Shown here: positions 1 to 15,152 of the stretch, piece by piece
How positions within the stretch are numbered: the stretch's first letter is position 1
Layout: each line of letters begins with the position of its first letter
Assembly (NCBI RefSeq): GCF_022458985.1
Contig: NC_061773.1
Location: 19,998,001 to 20,062,000 of the forward strand
Reading direction: 5' to 3'
DNA: 64,000 nt
Source: Mugil cephalus
Taxonomy: Eukaryota > Chordata > Actinopteri > Mugiliformes > Mugilidae
Made by a program: the position numbers and the translations under genes
The notes under the pieces: model-generated
Database searches by the model: none
Told to the model about the DNA's origin: nothing
What the model saw: the letters and a program-made list of their open reading frames with translations, nothing else

Positions 1-149
1 GGACTGAGAAGCCTCCAATACGGTTGTGGTTCTTGACGCAAGCACGCCCTCTTTTGGTGAAGTGTGAGTATTGCTGCTTCCCCAAAATAAATCGTGCGCC
101 CCTTTATCCACCGGCCGTCACTCGAATAAACCATACACCAAACCCTCAG

Positions 150-940
150 TTTCTCAAAACTTTTATTTCAAATTTGCTGACAGCTTTCCATATCATTGAA
201 CATTTTACGGCACTGTCCATCTTTCATGTCTTTTTCCACATACAATTGAATCTCTTTTATTCTTTAATCTCACAGTCAAAAGAAACTGCTTACAAAAAAA
301 AAAATATAATCATACAAAATGTAGAAAATAAGACGGAGGAACATCACAAACAAGCAGTTGGGTTGACGCATAATCAGAGCTTCAGGTGTATTCAAATATG
401 AAGGTCGGCTTCGGTTCGAATAGAGAAATGTTTAAGTGCAAAAGAGATAGGATTGGAAGAGGTTGCCATCTTCATACTTAAACGCCAGAGAGGATTGAAT
501 TATATGTGAGTAAAGACATGAGACTGAAACACTGGGGCCCTTCAGCTGTTGTTTTCAAAAATTGTCCCTTAACCTTACATACGTTTATGGAAAAAAAAAA
601 AAAAAATTGTCCAGATGTGAACATGGAAACAAAAGAGTCACGTCTGAGGCAAGGGTGACAAAGTTTAAGAGAAGCTCAAGTGAAAAGCGGACAAACAAAA
701 AAGCCAAAAACTGTGATGTAGCTGCTGTAGAGCTGAGCACGCAGTGACCTCAAGTTTACCACAAGGCACACGTGTTTGGATGAAGCCCATCACTACGGTA
801 AAGATGTTAATTGTCCGAGTTTCTATTTAAGGATGGTAAAAAAAAAAAAACAAATGTGTGAGCGTGTATCACGTTTCATTTCATTCTCAAACGCATTCGG
901 TTTGTGTTGTTGTTGCAGTGCTGTGCTGTGCCGGAGTAGC
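150..940 (-). other. rpn1 3' untranslated region and downstream flank
   Basis: There is no supportable coding sequence here. Reading the minus strand, the region follows the rpn1 stop codon. Two AATAAA hexamers for that strand (TTTATT on the plus strand at 256-261 and 162-167) give an inferred 3' UTR of roughly 700-780 nt. On the plus strand, AATAAA hexamers at 86-91 and 125-130 could end an unseen convergent neighbour to the left of the window, but nothing else shows such a gene. Confidence 0.55.
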
Positions 941-5603
<4,663 letters not shown>

Positions 5604-5790
5604 GGTTAGAGAAATTCAGAGATATAACAAACGGGTTAGGGTGGTAAGGTTGGAGGAAATGTAGAGCAGCAAAGAAAGGCCGCCGCGCCGCTCTACATCA
5701 GAAAAGATGACGCCTCATTCACACGGACGTGATGGCGTCACGACGCGTCTTTGCAACGCACTGCGACGGGCGCGATTGTGACGCGTCATA
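5604..5790 (-). promoter_or_regulatory. rpn1 promoter region with clustered TGACG half-sites
   Basis: This CpG-rich stretch lies directly upstream of the rpn1 start. It carries several TGACG/CGTCA elements within about 80 bp: GATGACGCC near 5706, GGCGTCACG near 5734, and GTGACGCGTCAT near 5779. Such half-sites bind ATF/CREB/bZIP factors, and bZIP factors drive many secretory-pathway genes. A full ER-stress element (CCAAT-N9-CCACG) was not found. The transcription start is inferred, not seen. An AT-rich tail follows before the tRNA gene. Confidence 0.45.
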
Positions 5791-5964
5791 AAAAAGAAAA
5801 AAAAAAGACAGTAGTTTAATATACCGGAAATATAATAAAAATAGATCACTTTATCGTTTTATTTAGCGAAATGTTTGTATCCACTTAGATCCATGCTATA
5901 ACATATGCAAAATATGTTGTATACTGTACCATTTTTAATATGGCACGTGATTTTCTTTCATCAC

Positions 5965-6037
5965 GCCGAAATAGCTCAGTTGGGAGAGCGTTAGACTGAA
6001 GATCTAAAGGTCCCTGGTTCGATCCCGGGTTTCGGCA
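5965..6037 (+). tRNA. tRNA-Phe (GAA), solitary copy
   Basis: This is a full 73-nt cloverleaf without intron. Acceptor strand GCCGAAA pairs with TTTCGGC, the anticodon loop CTGAAGA gives anticodon GAA, and the A-box (TAGCTCAGTTGGGA) and B-box (GGTTCGATCCC) match the Pol III consensus. Discriminator base A is at 6037. A TTTTT run at 6050-6054 is a normal Pol III terminator. The gene sequence is identical to the five array copies downstream, but the flanks are unrelated to theirs. This copy alone has a close terminator. Confidence 0.97.
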
Positions 6038-6189
6038 GCCGTGGTGGTCTTTTTAGACATGTGAATCATTTCAAACACCTACCAGAAGTGCAATAAGCAT
6101 GTATGGTGTATTTTTTTTAATAGCATGTGGACAATATTACATACATGACATGTTCATATCACATCAATAACCTTATATCATCTCAAACT

Positions 6190-7020
6190 CAAACAGTTTG
6201 AGATAATATGAGCTTGGTGACATGGTGCATTATCCTACTGGCAGTAACTGTTGGGAGGTACACTCTTCCATGAAGATACACTGTGGTCATAAAGGGATGG
6301 ACACGGTCAGGCTGTGGCATTTAAACAATGCTCAGTTTCTACTAAGGGGTCCAAAGTGTGCCAAGAAAATATCCCCCACACCATTACACCACCACCACCA
6401 TCACCAGCCTGAACCGTTGATACAAGTCAGGATGGATCCATGCTTTCATTTTGCTTACGCCAAATTCTGACCCTGCCATCCGGAAGGTCGGAGCTGAAAC
6501 CGAGACTCTTCAGACCAGGCAACGTTTTTCCAATTGTCCAATTTTGGTGAGTCTGTGTGAACTGTAGTCTCAGGTTCCTGTTCTTAGTTGACAGGAATGA
6601 CACCGAGTGTGGTCTTCTGCTGCTGTAGCCCATCTTCTTCAAGGTTGGACGTGTATTCAGAGATGGTATTCTGCATTATTTGGTTGTAACGAGCGATTAT
6701 TTGAGTTACTGTCACCTTTCTATCATCTCCAACCAGTCTGTCCATTCTCCTCTGACGTCAGCAAGGCATTTCGTCCACACAACTGCTGCTCACTGGATAT
6801 TTTCTCTTTTGCGAACTATTCTCTGTAAACCCTAGAGGTGGTTGTGCGTGAAAATTCCAGTAGATGAACAATTTCTGAAATACTCAGACCAGCCCGTCTG
6901 GCACTAACAACCATACCACGTTCAAAGTCACTTAAATCCCCTTTCTTCCCCATTCTGATGCTTGGTTTGAACTTAAGAAAGTTGTCTTGATCACCTCTAC
7001 ATGTCTTAATAGTATTCAGT
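6190..7020 (-). mobile_element. Tc1/mariner-like DNA transposon, decayed transposase
   Basis: Read on the minus strand, the stretch encodes a recognisable but broken Tc1-like transposase. An ATG at 6953 begins a helix-turn-helix part (MGKKGDLSDFERGMVV-like, with LSISE and SRTT blocks in shifted frames). Near 6640-6430 comes a stretch reading THQNWTIGKTLPGLKSLGFSS, the decayed form of the Tc1 catalytic block usually ending WSDESRF, followed by R.RIWR and MDPS. Several frame changes and stops break it, and no intact ORF remains. Inverted-repeat ends were not identified. Fragments of the same family recur at 8041-8130 and about 10138-10172, on both sides of the tRNA-Phe array. Confidence 0.85.
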
Positions 7021-7362
7021 CAATGCCTAATACGTAGAGCGGGAGGGCGAGATACTATCTTCCCCTCCAATCACGTCGCTTCGTGTCCATCTTTCTCCAT
7101 CTTTGCTCTCGGCCAATCACCGTAGCCAATGTCCAAAATTGCGAGGCGGACCAATCGCCGCCCGCCGTCTCCATCTTTGCTCTCGGCCAATCCCCGTAGC
7201 CAATGTCCAAAATTGCGACGGCCAATCACGACGGCGCTTCTCCAAAATTCAGCCGGCCGGCCCGCGCGCAGGCGCAGAAGACCTCTGCTGTCATTTCAAA
7301 ATTACCGCTTCACATGATTGGAAAGGCGTCCAACCTTCAGCTGTCTTTAACTACAAAAGGTA
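7021..7362 (+). promoter_or_regulatory. CCAAT-box cluster with a possible first exon and splice donor
   Basis: Seven CCAAT boxes in one orientation start at 7067, 7113, 7126, 7151, 7187, 7200 and 7222. They sit in a GC-rich stretch partly made of a duplicated ~74-bp unit (TCTCCATCTTTGCTCTCGGC at about 7093 and 7168). Downstream come a CpG-rich segment to about 7275 and the sequence CTACAAAAG|GTAAATATG, a plausible splice donor at 7362. Together these look like a core promoter (NF-Y sites) and a non-coding first exon reading to the right. No conserved protein follows; the next 800 bases hold degenerate repeats and then tRNA genes. It could be a lncRNA promoter, an orphaned gene promoter or part of a mobile element. 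Confidence 0.4.
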
Positions 7363-7699
7363 AATATGTGGCTAATATCATTGTATCATCAACATCAACT
7401 GTCTAGCTTGGTCGTAGTTAATTTTTCATTAATCGCAAAACGTAAACACGCTCCTTTTTAATGTTGTATTAAATCAACTAGCGGCTAGCTAGGCAGATAT
7501 CAATGATATATTAAAGAGAGAAATAACTATTAAAAGAAACGACTTTGACGTCGCATCGCGTCAGCGTGTTCAAACCTACGGTCAAACGTACGTAACTGTA
7601 ACCCCTGGTAACGTACAGTAACGCTCACTGTAACGTACTGCTTATCAGTATGTCAGGATAACGTCAGAGTATGAGAGTATGTTCTCATGTACTTTTAGC

Positions 7700-7965
7700 A
7701 TAACATTATGAATGAAATCTGTATAGTTTTCACTTCTGTTGTCACAAAAGTCTTGAATATGCACTGTTACCAGTTAATAACAACGTTAGGCATTACATCT
7801 GTCTACAGGTAGCATTCACTTCTGTTGTAACCAAAGTCTTCAACATGCACCGCTACTACTAGTTGATAATAAGCTACGGTATGAATGAAATCAGTATAGT
7901 ATTCACTTCTGTTGTCATAAATATATAATATGTAGGCTACTGCTATTTATGATAAGCTCTTTGTT
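7700..7965. repeat. Degenerate tandem repeat, about 87-bp period
   Basis: Three related units share TTCACTTCTGTTGT at about 7730, 7816 and 7903; units 1 and 3 also share ATGAATGAAATC and GTATAGT. Between them, AAAGTCTT followed by ATGCAC is repeated. No coding potential is seen. The bases from 7363 to 7700 are AT-rich with a short run of GTAACGTAC-like words near 7585-7640 and no other feature. Confidence 0.55.
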
Positions 7966-8040
7966 TGTGTGATTGTATGCAAGTAAGAATGTGTGGTGTG
8001 CACAAATATCTGTGTATTAGTAAGTTACAAAAGTGTCACT

Positions 8041-8130
8041 TTTTCTGACCCTGCCATCCAAATGTCGCAGCTGAAATCGAGACTCTTCAGACCAGGCAAC
8101 ATTTTTCCAATTGTCCAATTTTTTTTAGTC
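8041..8130 (-). mobile_element. Tc1-like transposon fragment next to the tRNA array
   Basis: This about 90-bp piece matches 6463-6557 (shared words CTGACCCTGCCATCC, GAGACTCTTCAGACCAGGCA, CCAATTGTCCAATTTT), so it is a short remnant of the same Tc1-like transposase family. It ends 20 bp before the first array tRNA. A still shorter piece of it (CCAATTGTCCAATTTTGG) reappears at 10147-10164 inside the last, degenerate repeat unit. Confidence 0.75.
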
Positions 8131-8151
8131 TGTTCTTTGTAGCCCTAACAG

Positions 8152-8224
8152 GCCGAAATAGCTCAGTTGGGAGAGCGTTAGACTGAAGATCTAAAGGTCC
8201 CTGGTTCGATCCCGGGTTTCGGCA
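8152..8224 (+). tRNA. tRNA-Phe (GAA), array copy 1
   Basis: A 73-nt gene identical to the copy at 5965: acceptor GCCGAAA/TTTCGGC, anticodon GAA, consensus A- and B-boxes, no intron. It starts the 430-bp tandem array. No run of four or more T follows until about 8388, some 164 nt downstream, so Pol III termination would have to use a weak site or run on. Confidence 0.95.
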
Positions 8225-8581
8225 GACTTAGAGGCCTGGAATGGCCTTCTATTGTTATAGTTGTCAACTAATGAGGCACTTCTTACAGTAGGAGAGGCCA
8301 ATCCATTGTTCCTCTTTGCAGGTTATGTTAGCTGACCATACAGTGCTAAAGGAAGACCTCATAGTTGCATCAGGCCTGTAACCGATGTTTTAAATGAGAC
8401 ATAAGAGATATTTTAGCTTTGTGCTTCAGATTGTCTGACCACGAAATGCCACTGTTGACCGCATAGATGGGAGTGGACTCACTACCTCAATAGTGGAGCT
8501 AGTATCTACAGTGGTGGGCCCAACAACACCAGGCTGACCTCTGTATCTCGTTAATCAGGGGCTTCTTTGCACCCCAAAAAG

Positions 8582-8654
8582 GCCGAAATAGCTCAGTTGG
8601 GAGAGCGTTAGACTGAAGATCTAAAGGTCCCTGGTTCGATCCCGGGTTTCGGCA
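8582..8654 (+). tRNA. tRNA-Phe (GAA), array copy 2
   Basis: Identical 73-nt tRNA-Phe gene, exactly 430 bp after the previous copy. It is preceded by the array motif GCTTCTTTGCACCCC and followed by GGCTTAGAGGCC. As in the other array copies, no T4 terminator lies close to the 3' end. Confidence 0.95.
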
Positions 8655-9011
8655 GGCTTAGAGGCCCAAGAGGCCTCTCTATTGTCAAGGTTGTCAACTA
8701 ATGAGGCACTTCTTACAGTAGGAGAGGCCAATCCATTGTTCCTCCTTGAAGGTTATATTAGCTGACCATACAGTGCTAAAGGAAGCCCTCATAGTTGAAC
8801 CAGGCCTATAATTGATGTTTTAAATGAGAGATAAGAGATATTTTAACTTTGTGTTTCAGAATGTCTGACCACGAAATACCACTGTTGACCATATAGATGG
8901 GAGTGGACTCACTACCTCAATAGTGGAGCTAGTATCTACAGTGGTGGGCCCAACAACACCGGGCTAACCTCTGTCTCTCGTTAATCGGGGGCTTCTTTGC
9001 ACCCTAAAAAA

Positions 9012-9084
9012 GCCGAAATAGCTCAGTTGGGAGAGCGTTAGACTGAAGATCTAAAGGTCCCTGGTTCGATCCCGGGTTTCGGCA
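9012..9084 (+). tRNA. tRNA-Phe (GAA), array copy 3
   Basis: Identical 73-nt gene, 430 bp after copy 2. The repeat unit that begins here differs from the next one at only about three positions in 430 bp, so these two units are a very recent duplication or have been homogenised by gene conversion. Confidence 0.95.
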
Positions 9085-9441
9085 GGCTTAGAGGCCCTAG
9101 TGGCCTTTCTATTGTCGAGGTTGTCAACTAATGAGGCACTTCTTACAGTAGGAGAAGGCAATCCATTGTTCCTCCTTGCAGGTTATGTTAGCTGACCACA
9201 CAGTGCTAAAGGAAGTCCTCACAGTTGCATCAGGCCTATAATTGATGTTTTAAATGAGAGATAAGAGATATTTTAACTTTGTGTTTCAGAATGTCTGACC
9301 ACGAAATACCACTGTTGACCATATAGATGGGAGTGGACTCACTACCTCAATAGTGGAGCTAGTATCTACAGTGGTGGGCCCAACAACACCGGGCTAACCT
9401 CTGTCTCTCGTTAATCGGGGGCTTCTTTGCACCCTAAAAAA

Positions 9442-9514
9442 GCCGAAATAGCTCAGTTGGGAGAGCGTTAGACTGAAGATCTAAAGGTCCCTGGTTCGAT
9501 CCCGGGTTTCGGCA
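9442..9514 (+). tRNA. tRNA-Phe (GAA), array copy 4
   Basis: Identical 73-nt gene, again exactly 430 bp downstream of its predecessor, in a unit almost identical to the one starting at 9012. Anticodon GAA, intact A- and B-boxes, no intron, no nearby T-run terminator. Confidence 0.95.
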
Positions 9515-9871
9515 GGCTTAGAGGCCCTAGTGGCCTTTCTATTGTCGAGGTTGTCAACTAATGAGGCACTTCTTACAGTAGGAGAAGGCAATCCATTGTT
9601 CCTCCTTGCAGGTTATGTTAGCTGACCACACAGTGCTAAAGGAAGTCCTCACAGTTGCATCAGGCCTATAATTGATGTTTTAAATGAGAGATAAGAGATA
9701 TTTTAACTTTGTGTTTCAGAATGTCTGACCACGAAATACCACTGTTGACCATATAGATGGGAGTGGACTCACTACCTCAATAGTGGAGCTAGTATCTACA
9801 GTGGTGGGCCCAACAACACCAGGCTAACCTCTGTCTCTCGTTAATCGGGGGCTTCTTTGCACCCCAAAAAG

Positions 9872-9944
9872 GCCGAAATAGCTCAGTTGGGAGAGCGTTA
9901 GACTGAAGATCTAAAGGTCCCTGGTTCGATCCCGGGTTTCGGCA
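9872..9944 (+). tRNA. tRNA-Phe (GAA), array copy 5
   Basis: Last intact tRNA gene of the array, 430 bp after copy 4 and identical in sequence. The unit that follows it is shortened and scrambled: after about 270 bp the spacer is interrupted by a Tc1-like fragment and then restarts partway into another spacer. Confidence 0.95.
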
Positions 9945-10287
9945 GACTTAGAGGCCTGGAATGGCCTTCTATTGTTATAGTTGTCAACTAATGAGGCACT
10001 CATGAGGCAGTAGGAGAAGGCAATCCATTGTTCCTCCTTGAAGGTTATATTAGCTGACCATACAGTGGTAAAGGAAGCCCTCATTGTTGAACCAGGACTG
10101 TAATTGATGTTTTAAATGAGAGATAAGAGATATTTAGCCAATCCAATTGTCCAATTTTGGTGAGTCTGTTCTTTCTATTGTCAAGGTTGTCAACTAATGA
10201 GGCACTTCTTATAGTAGGAGAGGGCAATCCATGGTTCCTCCTTGCAGGTTATGTTAGCTGACCATACAGTGGTAAAGGAATCCCTCA

Positions 10288-10337
10288 GAGTGTTAGACTG
10301 AAGATCTAAAGGTCCCTGGTTCGATCCTGGGCTTTGG
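10288..10337 (+). pseudogene. Truncated tRNA-Phe pseudogene at the array end
   Basis: Only the 3' two thirds of the tRNA remain: GAGTGTTAGACTGAAGATC keeps the anticodon arm with GAA, and the B-box survives as GGTTCGATCCT. The acceptor 5' strand, the D-arm and a pairing 3' acceptor strand are missing, so no mature tRNA can form. Confidence 0.85.
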
Positions 10338-10479
10338 GTTGATCCTTTTTACAACTGTAGGATTAATCATTGCCACTAAATTAAGAATTGCCTTTGGTGT
10401 TGCTAATTCTCATTGTTCTGGGAAGGTTTGAAAAACAACAAAAAGCATGAATTTTGCGTAAGCAGTCCTCTGCCCATTT

Positions 10480-10790
10480 TAACAGAGGTACCATGGAGAG
10501 CATCCTGAGCAGTACCTGGCAAGACCCTGCAGTGGATAGTGGGGACAGCTGAGAAGATCAGAGTCACCCTACTCCATCACAAATATTTATACCAAGCGCT
10601 GCATCCACAAAGCCAACAGCATCGTGGATGACCCCGCACACCCTTCACATGCCCTCCTTCCTTCTGGGAAAAGGTACCAGAGCATTTGGGCCCACGCAAC
10701 CAGTCTGTGCAACAGTTTCTTCTCTCAAGCCATCAGACTCTTCAACTCACTGAAACTGGACTGAACGTATAGACACATTCACCCACAACC
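10480..10790 (+). mobile_element. LINE fragment, reverse-transcriptase ORF C-terminus (L2/Rex-like)
   Basis: In broken frames the plus strand reads like the C-terminal tail of fish L2/Rex-type ORF2 proteins: a YRSTMESILSSTW-like start, then a CIHKANSIVDDPAHPSH-like block, LLPSGKRYQSI-like, NSFFSQAIRLFN-like and a stop near 10763. Frames shift at least once, so this is a dead 5'-truncated insertion. The exact clade cannot be fixed by eye. Confidence 0.7.
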
Positions 10791-10869
10791 TCAATAATAT
10801 CACAACCTATACAATATCACAACCTATACTCATAACCTGTCTTCTGAACCCATCTGCCTAAGGCCAGAC

Positions 10870-11690
10870 AGAGTATTTTGTTATTCTCTGTGTATGCAGG
10901 TACTCACCACTATGCTCAAACTTCGACTTTCTCACTACAGTCCTTGTCCCAGTTTACATGTAGCGCAAGAAAATCGAATAACTGTTCTACTAGGTGGCGA
11001 TACGTGTCTTTTCAGCGGGTTAATACCACGTTAATACGGCCCGATTTCCGGGTTGACCTCTTACGCGAAATAATAAACTAGAGTCGTTCATGCTGCGGAC
11101 CGGACAACCAGACGGATAATACTACATTTTTAATCCTGTTCGTAATGTTCGCGCTACTTCTGGTGCAGATAAGACCCACGCTATCCCTCAGACGGCTCCG
11201 TTTCTCTTCTTCTTCTTTTTCTTCTTCTTCTTCTTCTTCTGCGACTGGCTTTCTTGGACGTTTTTGTTCCGGGTTCACACGCCAGCGCAGGGGTTGTGGA
11301 GCATGCGCACACGCATTATCCGATTGAAAACTCCGATTCAATCGCATTATACGGGTGTCTCAGTCGGCTTTTGCACATTTCTATCTATTTGTACTAAAAG
11401 CACCTGAAAGTCACAGCCACTTGACTGTGTCACTACCCATTCACACACCAGTGTGAAGCACGGGGAGCAACTGGGGGTTCAGTGTCTTGCTACATTATTT
11501 TATTTGCATGAAAAACAACTGATTGGACATTGCACCCATGTCCGTTGAGTAGCAATTTCAGCGGTATTATTATTATTATTATTATTGTTGTTGTTGTTGT
11601 TATTAATAGTATGCAGTGTGACCTTGGCTATAAGCTCACCGTTTCTACGTTTATAATTTGCTACACGTTTGTGTTTTGTTGTTTCTCAAC
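10870..11690. other. Non-coding interval upstream of rab7a
   Basis: No gene can be supported. The stretch holds a (TTC)n tract at about 11208-11240 and an (ATT)n/(GTT)n tract at 11564-11602. GCATGCGCA at about 11301 resembles an NRF1 site. Short open frames here come from the simple repeats. Confidence 0.5.
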
Positions 11691-12079
11691 GAGGCGTGTC
11701 CTGGGCGTGACGTCAGCCCTCACCGACAGAGCTTGTTTTGGAGGAAGTGGGCGGAGCTAAGCTAGCGGCTAGCAGCTAGCACTTAGCTCGACAGCGTCAA
11801 CGGGAACTGGACGAAACAGACTAATCTGGCGAAGGGAGTGATACGAGGGCAGTGGCTGCATTGATATTGACAAAAAGGGTTAGATGAGAGGCTGTCCGTC
11901 TAAACTAGCACCGGTGTTGACGCTGTAAACGCGTTGTTCGGTTGTTTTGTTGTTTTGTCACGGCAGACATTTAGGAGCTGCTGTTAGCCCGTTAGCCTGT
12001 CAGCTAGCGCTTCCAACCGAGGCAGAGGAAAAGTCCAGTTTTGATTATTTTTTTTTTCGTACCCGAGGATCACCACTCA
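11690..12079 (+). promoter_or_regulatory. rab7a: rab7a promoter and non-coding first exon
   Basis: A CpG-rich promoter holds a perfect cAMP-response palindrome TGACGTCA at 11708-11715 and a GGAAGTGGGCGGAGC element (ETS-plus-Sp1-like) at about 11743. The downstream GC-rich, GCTAGC-rich stretch is most simply the 5' non-coding exon, ending at the donor CACTCAG|GTTGGT near 12079. The long intron to 13579 has no coding potential. The transcription start is inferred. Confidence 0.55.
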
Positions 12080-13109
12080 GGTTGGTTTGTGTTGTCTTTT
12101 GTTTTTTTCTCATTTACATTTAACACGTCTAAGTCGTACGGCTGTCGTGATATAATTTTTACATTTGCTCATAAACATTGCATAGCTAACGAAATGTTAG
12201 CTCGAAATGAGAAGTGTCACTGATGTGGTAGCTAATTGTTGACCCGTGGACGCTCTGAAAAAACAGCTCGCTTGGATTGCGTTGAAACGATTTTGTATTT
12301 CATATTGTTTCCAGGCTTTTTTCTTTTTATAAAAAAAGATTAATCATCTAGCAAGTTAGCCTTTCATCTATACATGTCATGTTTATTGTTCCTTGCTAAC
12401 CTTTTGCAGGTACATTTTTAAGTAATTTGGACCGTTTCTCAAATGTGGAAACACTGGTTTCTGTTAGTTGCGGTCTTTTAAGGGATGAATCATAGTCTGT
12501 GGATTAAGCCTGTTGGTAGGTGTGTTGAGTCCGGCTACGGCATTTGCTGTGCTAATCATGCTTGCCAAGTCATGGTTCCGTTTGTCCTGTGTTTTAAAAC
12601 CATGTGATCAAACCCTGACACAGTGTCATGGGGTAAAGATTATGAGAGCCGCACCGATAGCGGTATGCTAGTTTCGCCCGAAGCCGTGGCTGCTTCTCCA
12701 CAAAAAAATAGATTACCCGTGAGAGGTTTGTGATCGGAGTCTGCAGCTTCCCCATAAATACTGATGCTTTAAAGGCCATCGGTAATGGTGTTTGGACTTT
12801 GGTCGTTACAGCTGCATGAGGAGGTTATTATTATCATCGAGCACACCCGGCCAAAGTCAGAAATGTTTCGCGATGTCCTAAGCAGGCGCAGAGATGAGGA
12901 CGCTTGAGCAATGGACTTTAGTACAAAAACAATCTGCACCTCACAGTCTTTTATTAGCTGCATAGTGGCCGCAGAGTTATTTTTTTCCATTAGTGAATTG
13001 TATTGTAGCATATCAGACAGTAAAGGCTGGATTTGTTTTACTTGAAGAGGAAGAATGGAGGATGACGGTTATGAAGCGTGCCTCTAGTTCCCCAAATGTC
13101 ACAATCCAG

Positions 13110-13211
13110 ATGTATCTTCTATCAAAAGAACCTACTATCATAAGAACCTCCAGGTGTATGCATATCTAGAAGACGTGCATACACCTGGAGGTTCTTTTGA
13201 CAGATACACTT
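13110..13211. repeat. Long inverted repeat (hairpin) in rab7a intron 1
   Basis: Two 21-nt arms, 13142-13162 and 13176-13196, are perfect reverse complements around a 13-nt loop. Pairing extends outward: TATCAAAAGAACCT at about 13120 matches the complement of GGTTCTTTTGACAGATACAC on the right, with one 16-nt extra segment in the left arm that looks like a local duplication of AGAACCT. The whole palindrome spans about 100 bp and could fold in RNA from either strand. Confidence 0.8.
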
Positions 13212-13589
13212 CATAGATTACTCAATGCACATTCCCACGAGAGTGTTGACTCAGAGGTGAAGTAATGTAGTTTATTTCACTGAATGTTTATGATATAAAT
13301 ATCGCAAAATCAATGCTTTACTGCAGCATTTCAATTACATCAGCAACGCTTTGTGCAAGCAATTCTAAGGAAAAAATAGAGCATTGTTACAAGAATTGTA
13401 TTTATAGTGCTGTGGTACAATGCAATGCGGCGTATTGTTTATCCTAGTAGTCTTCTTGGTGAAGTATATGGAAGCCAAGCATTGGAGACATTACACATGG
13501 TCCTATTTTCTAACCATGTCTTCAGGAGTTTTTTTTTCCCACTCTAATTTAGTTTTTTTTTTTTTTTTTGTCTTCACAGCTGTGGCACT

Positions 13590-15152
<1,563 letters not shown>

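Larger units (their letters stand above)
8152..10337. repeat. 430-bp tandem array, one tRNA-Phe plus 357-bp spacer per unit
   Basis: Units start at 8152, 8582, 9012, 9442 and 9872, a spacing of exactly 430 bp each time. Every unit carries a 73-bp tRNA-Phe gene and a spacer with shared words (GTTGTCAACTAATGAGGCAC, GATGGGAGTGGACTCACTAC, ACAGTGGTGGGCCCAACAAC). Spacers differ by point changes; the tRNA genes do not. A decayed sixth unit runs from the middle of the fifth to 10337 and ends in a truncated tRNA. The 10338-10480 stretch that follows shows nothing recognisable. Confidence 0.93.

Noticed and set aside
24-401. A 125-aa plus-strand frame at the left edge
   Set aside because: It covers the rpn1 3' flank, is AT-rich, crosses polyadenylation hexamers of the other strand and has no recognisable domain.
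8152-10337. Regular repeats considered as a CRISPR array
   Set aside because: The repeat unit is 430 bp with a full tRNA gene in each, spacers are nearly identical, and the host is a vertebrate.
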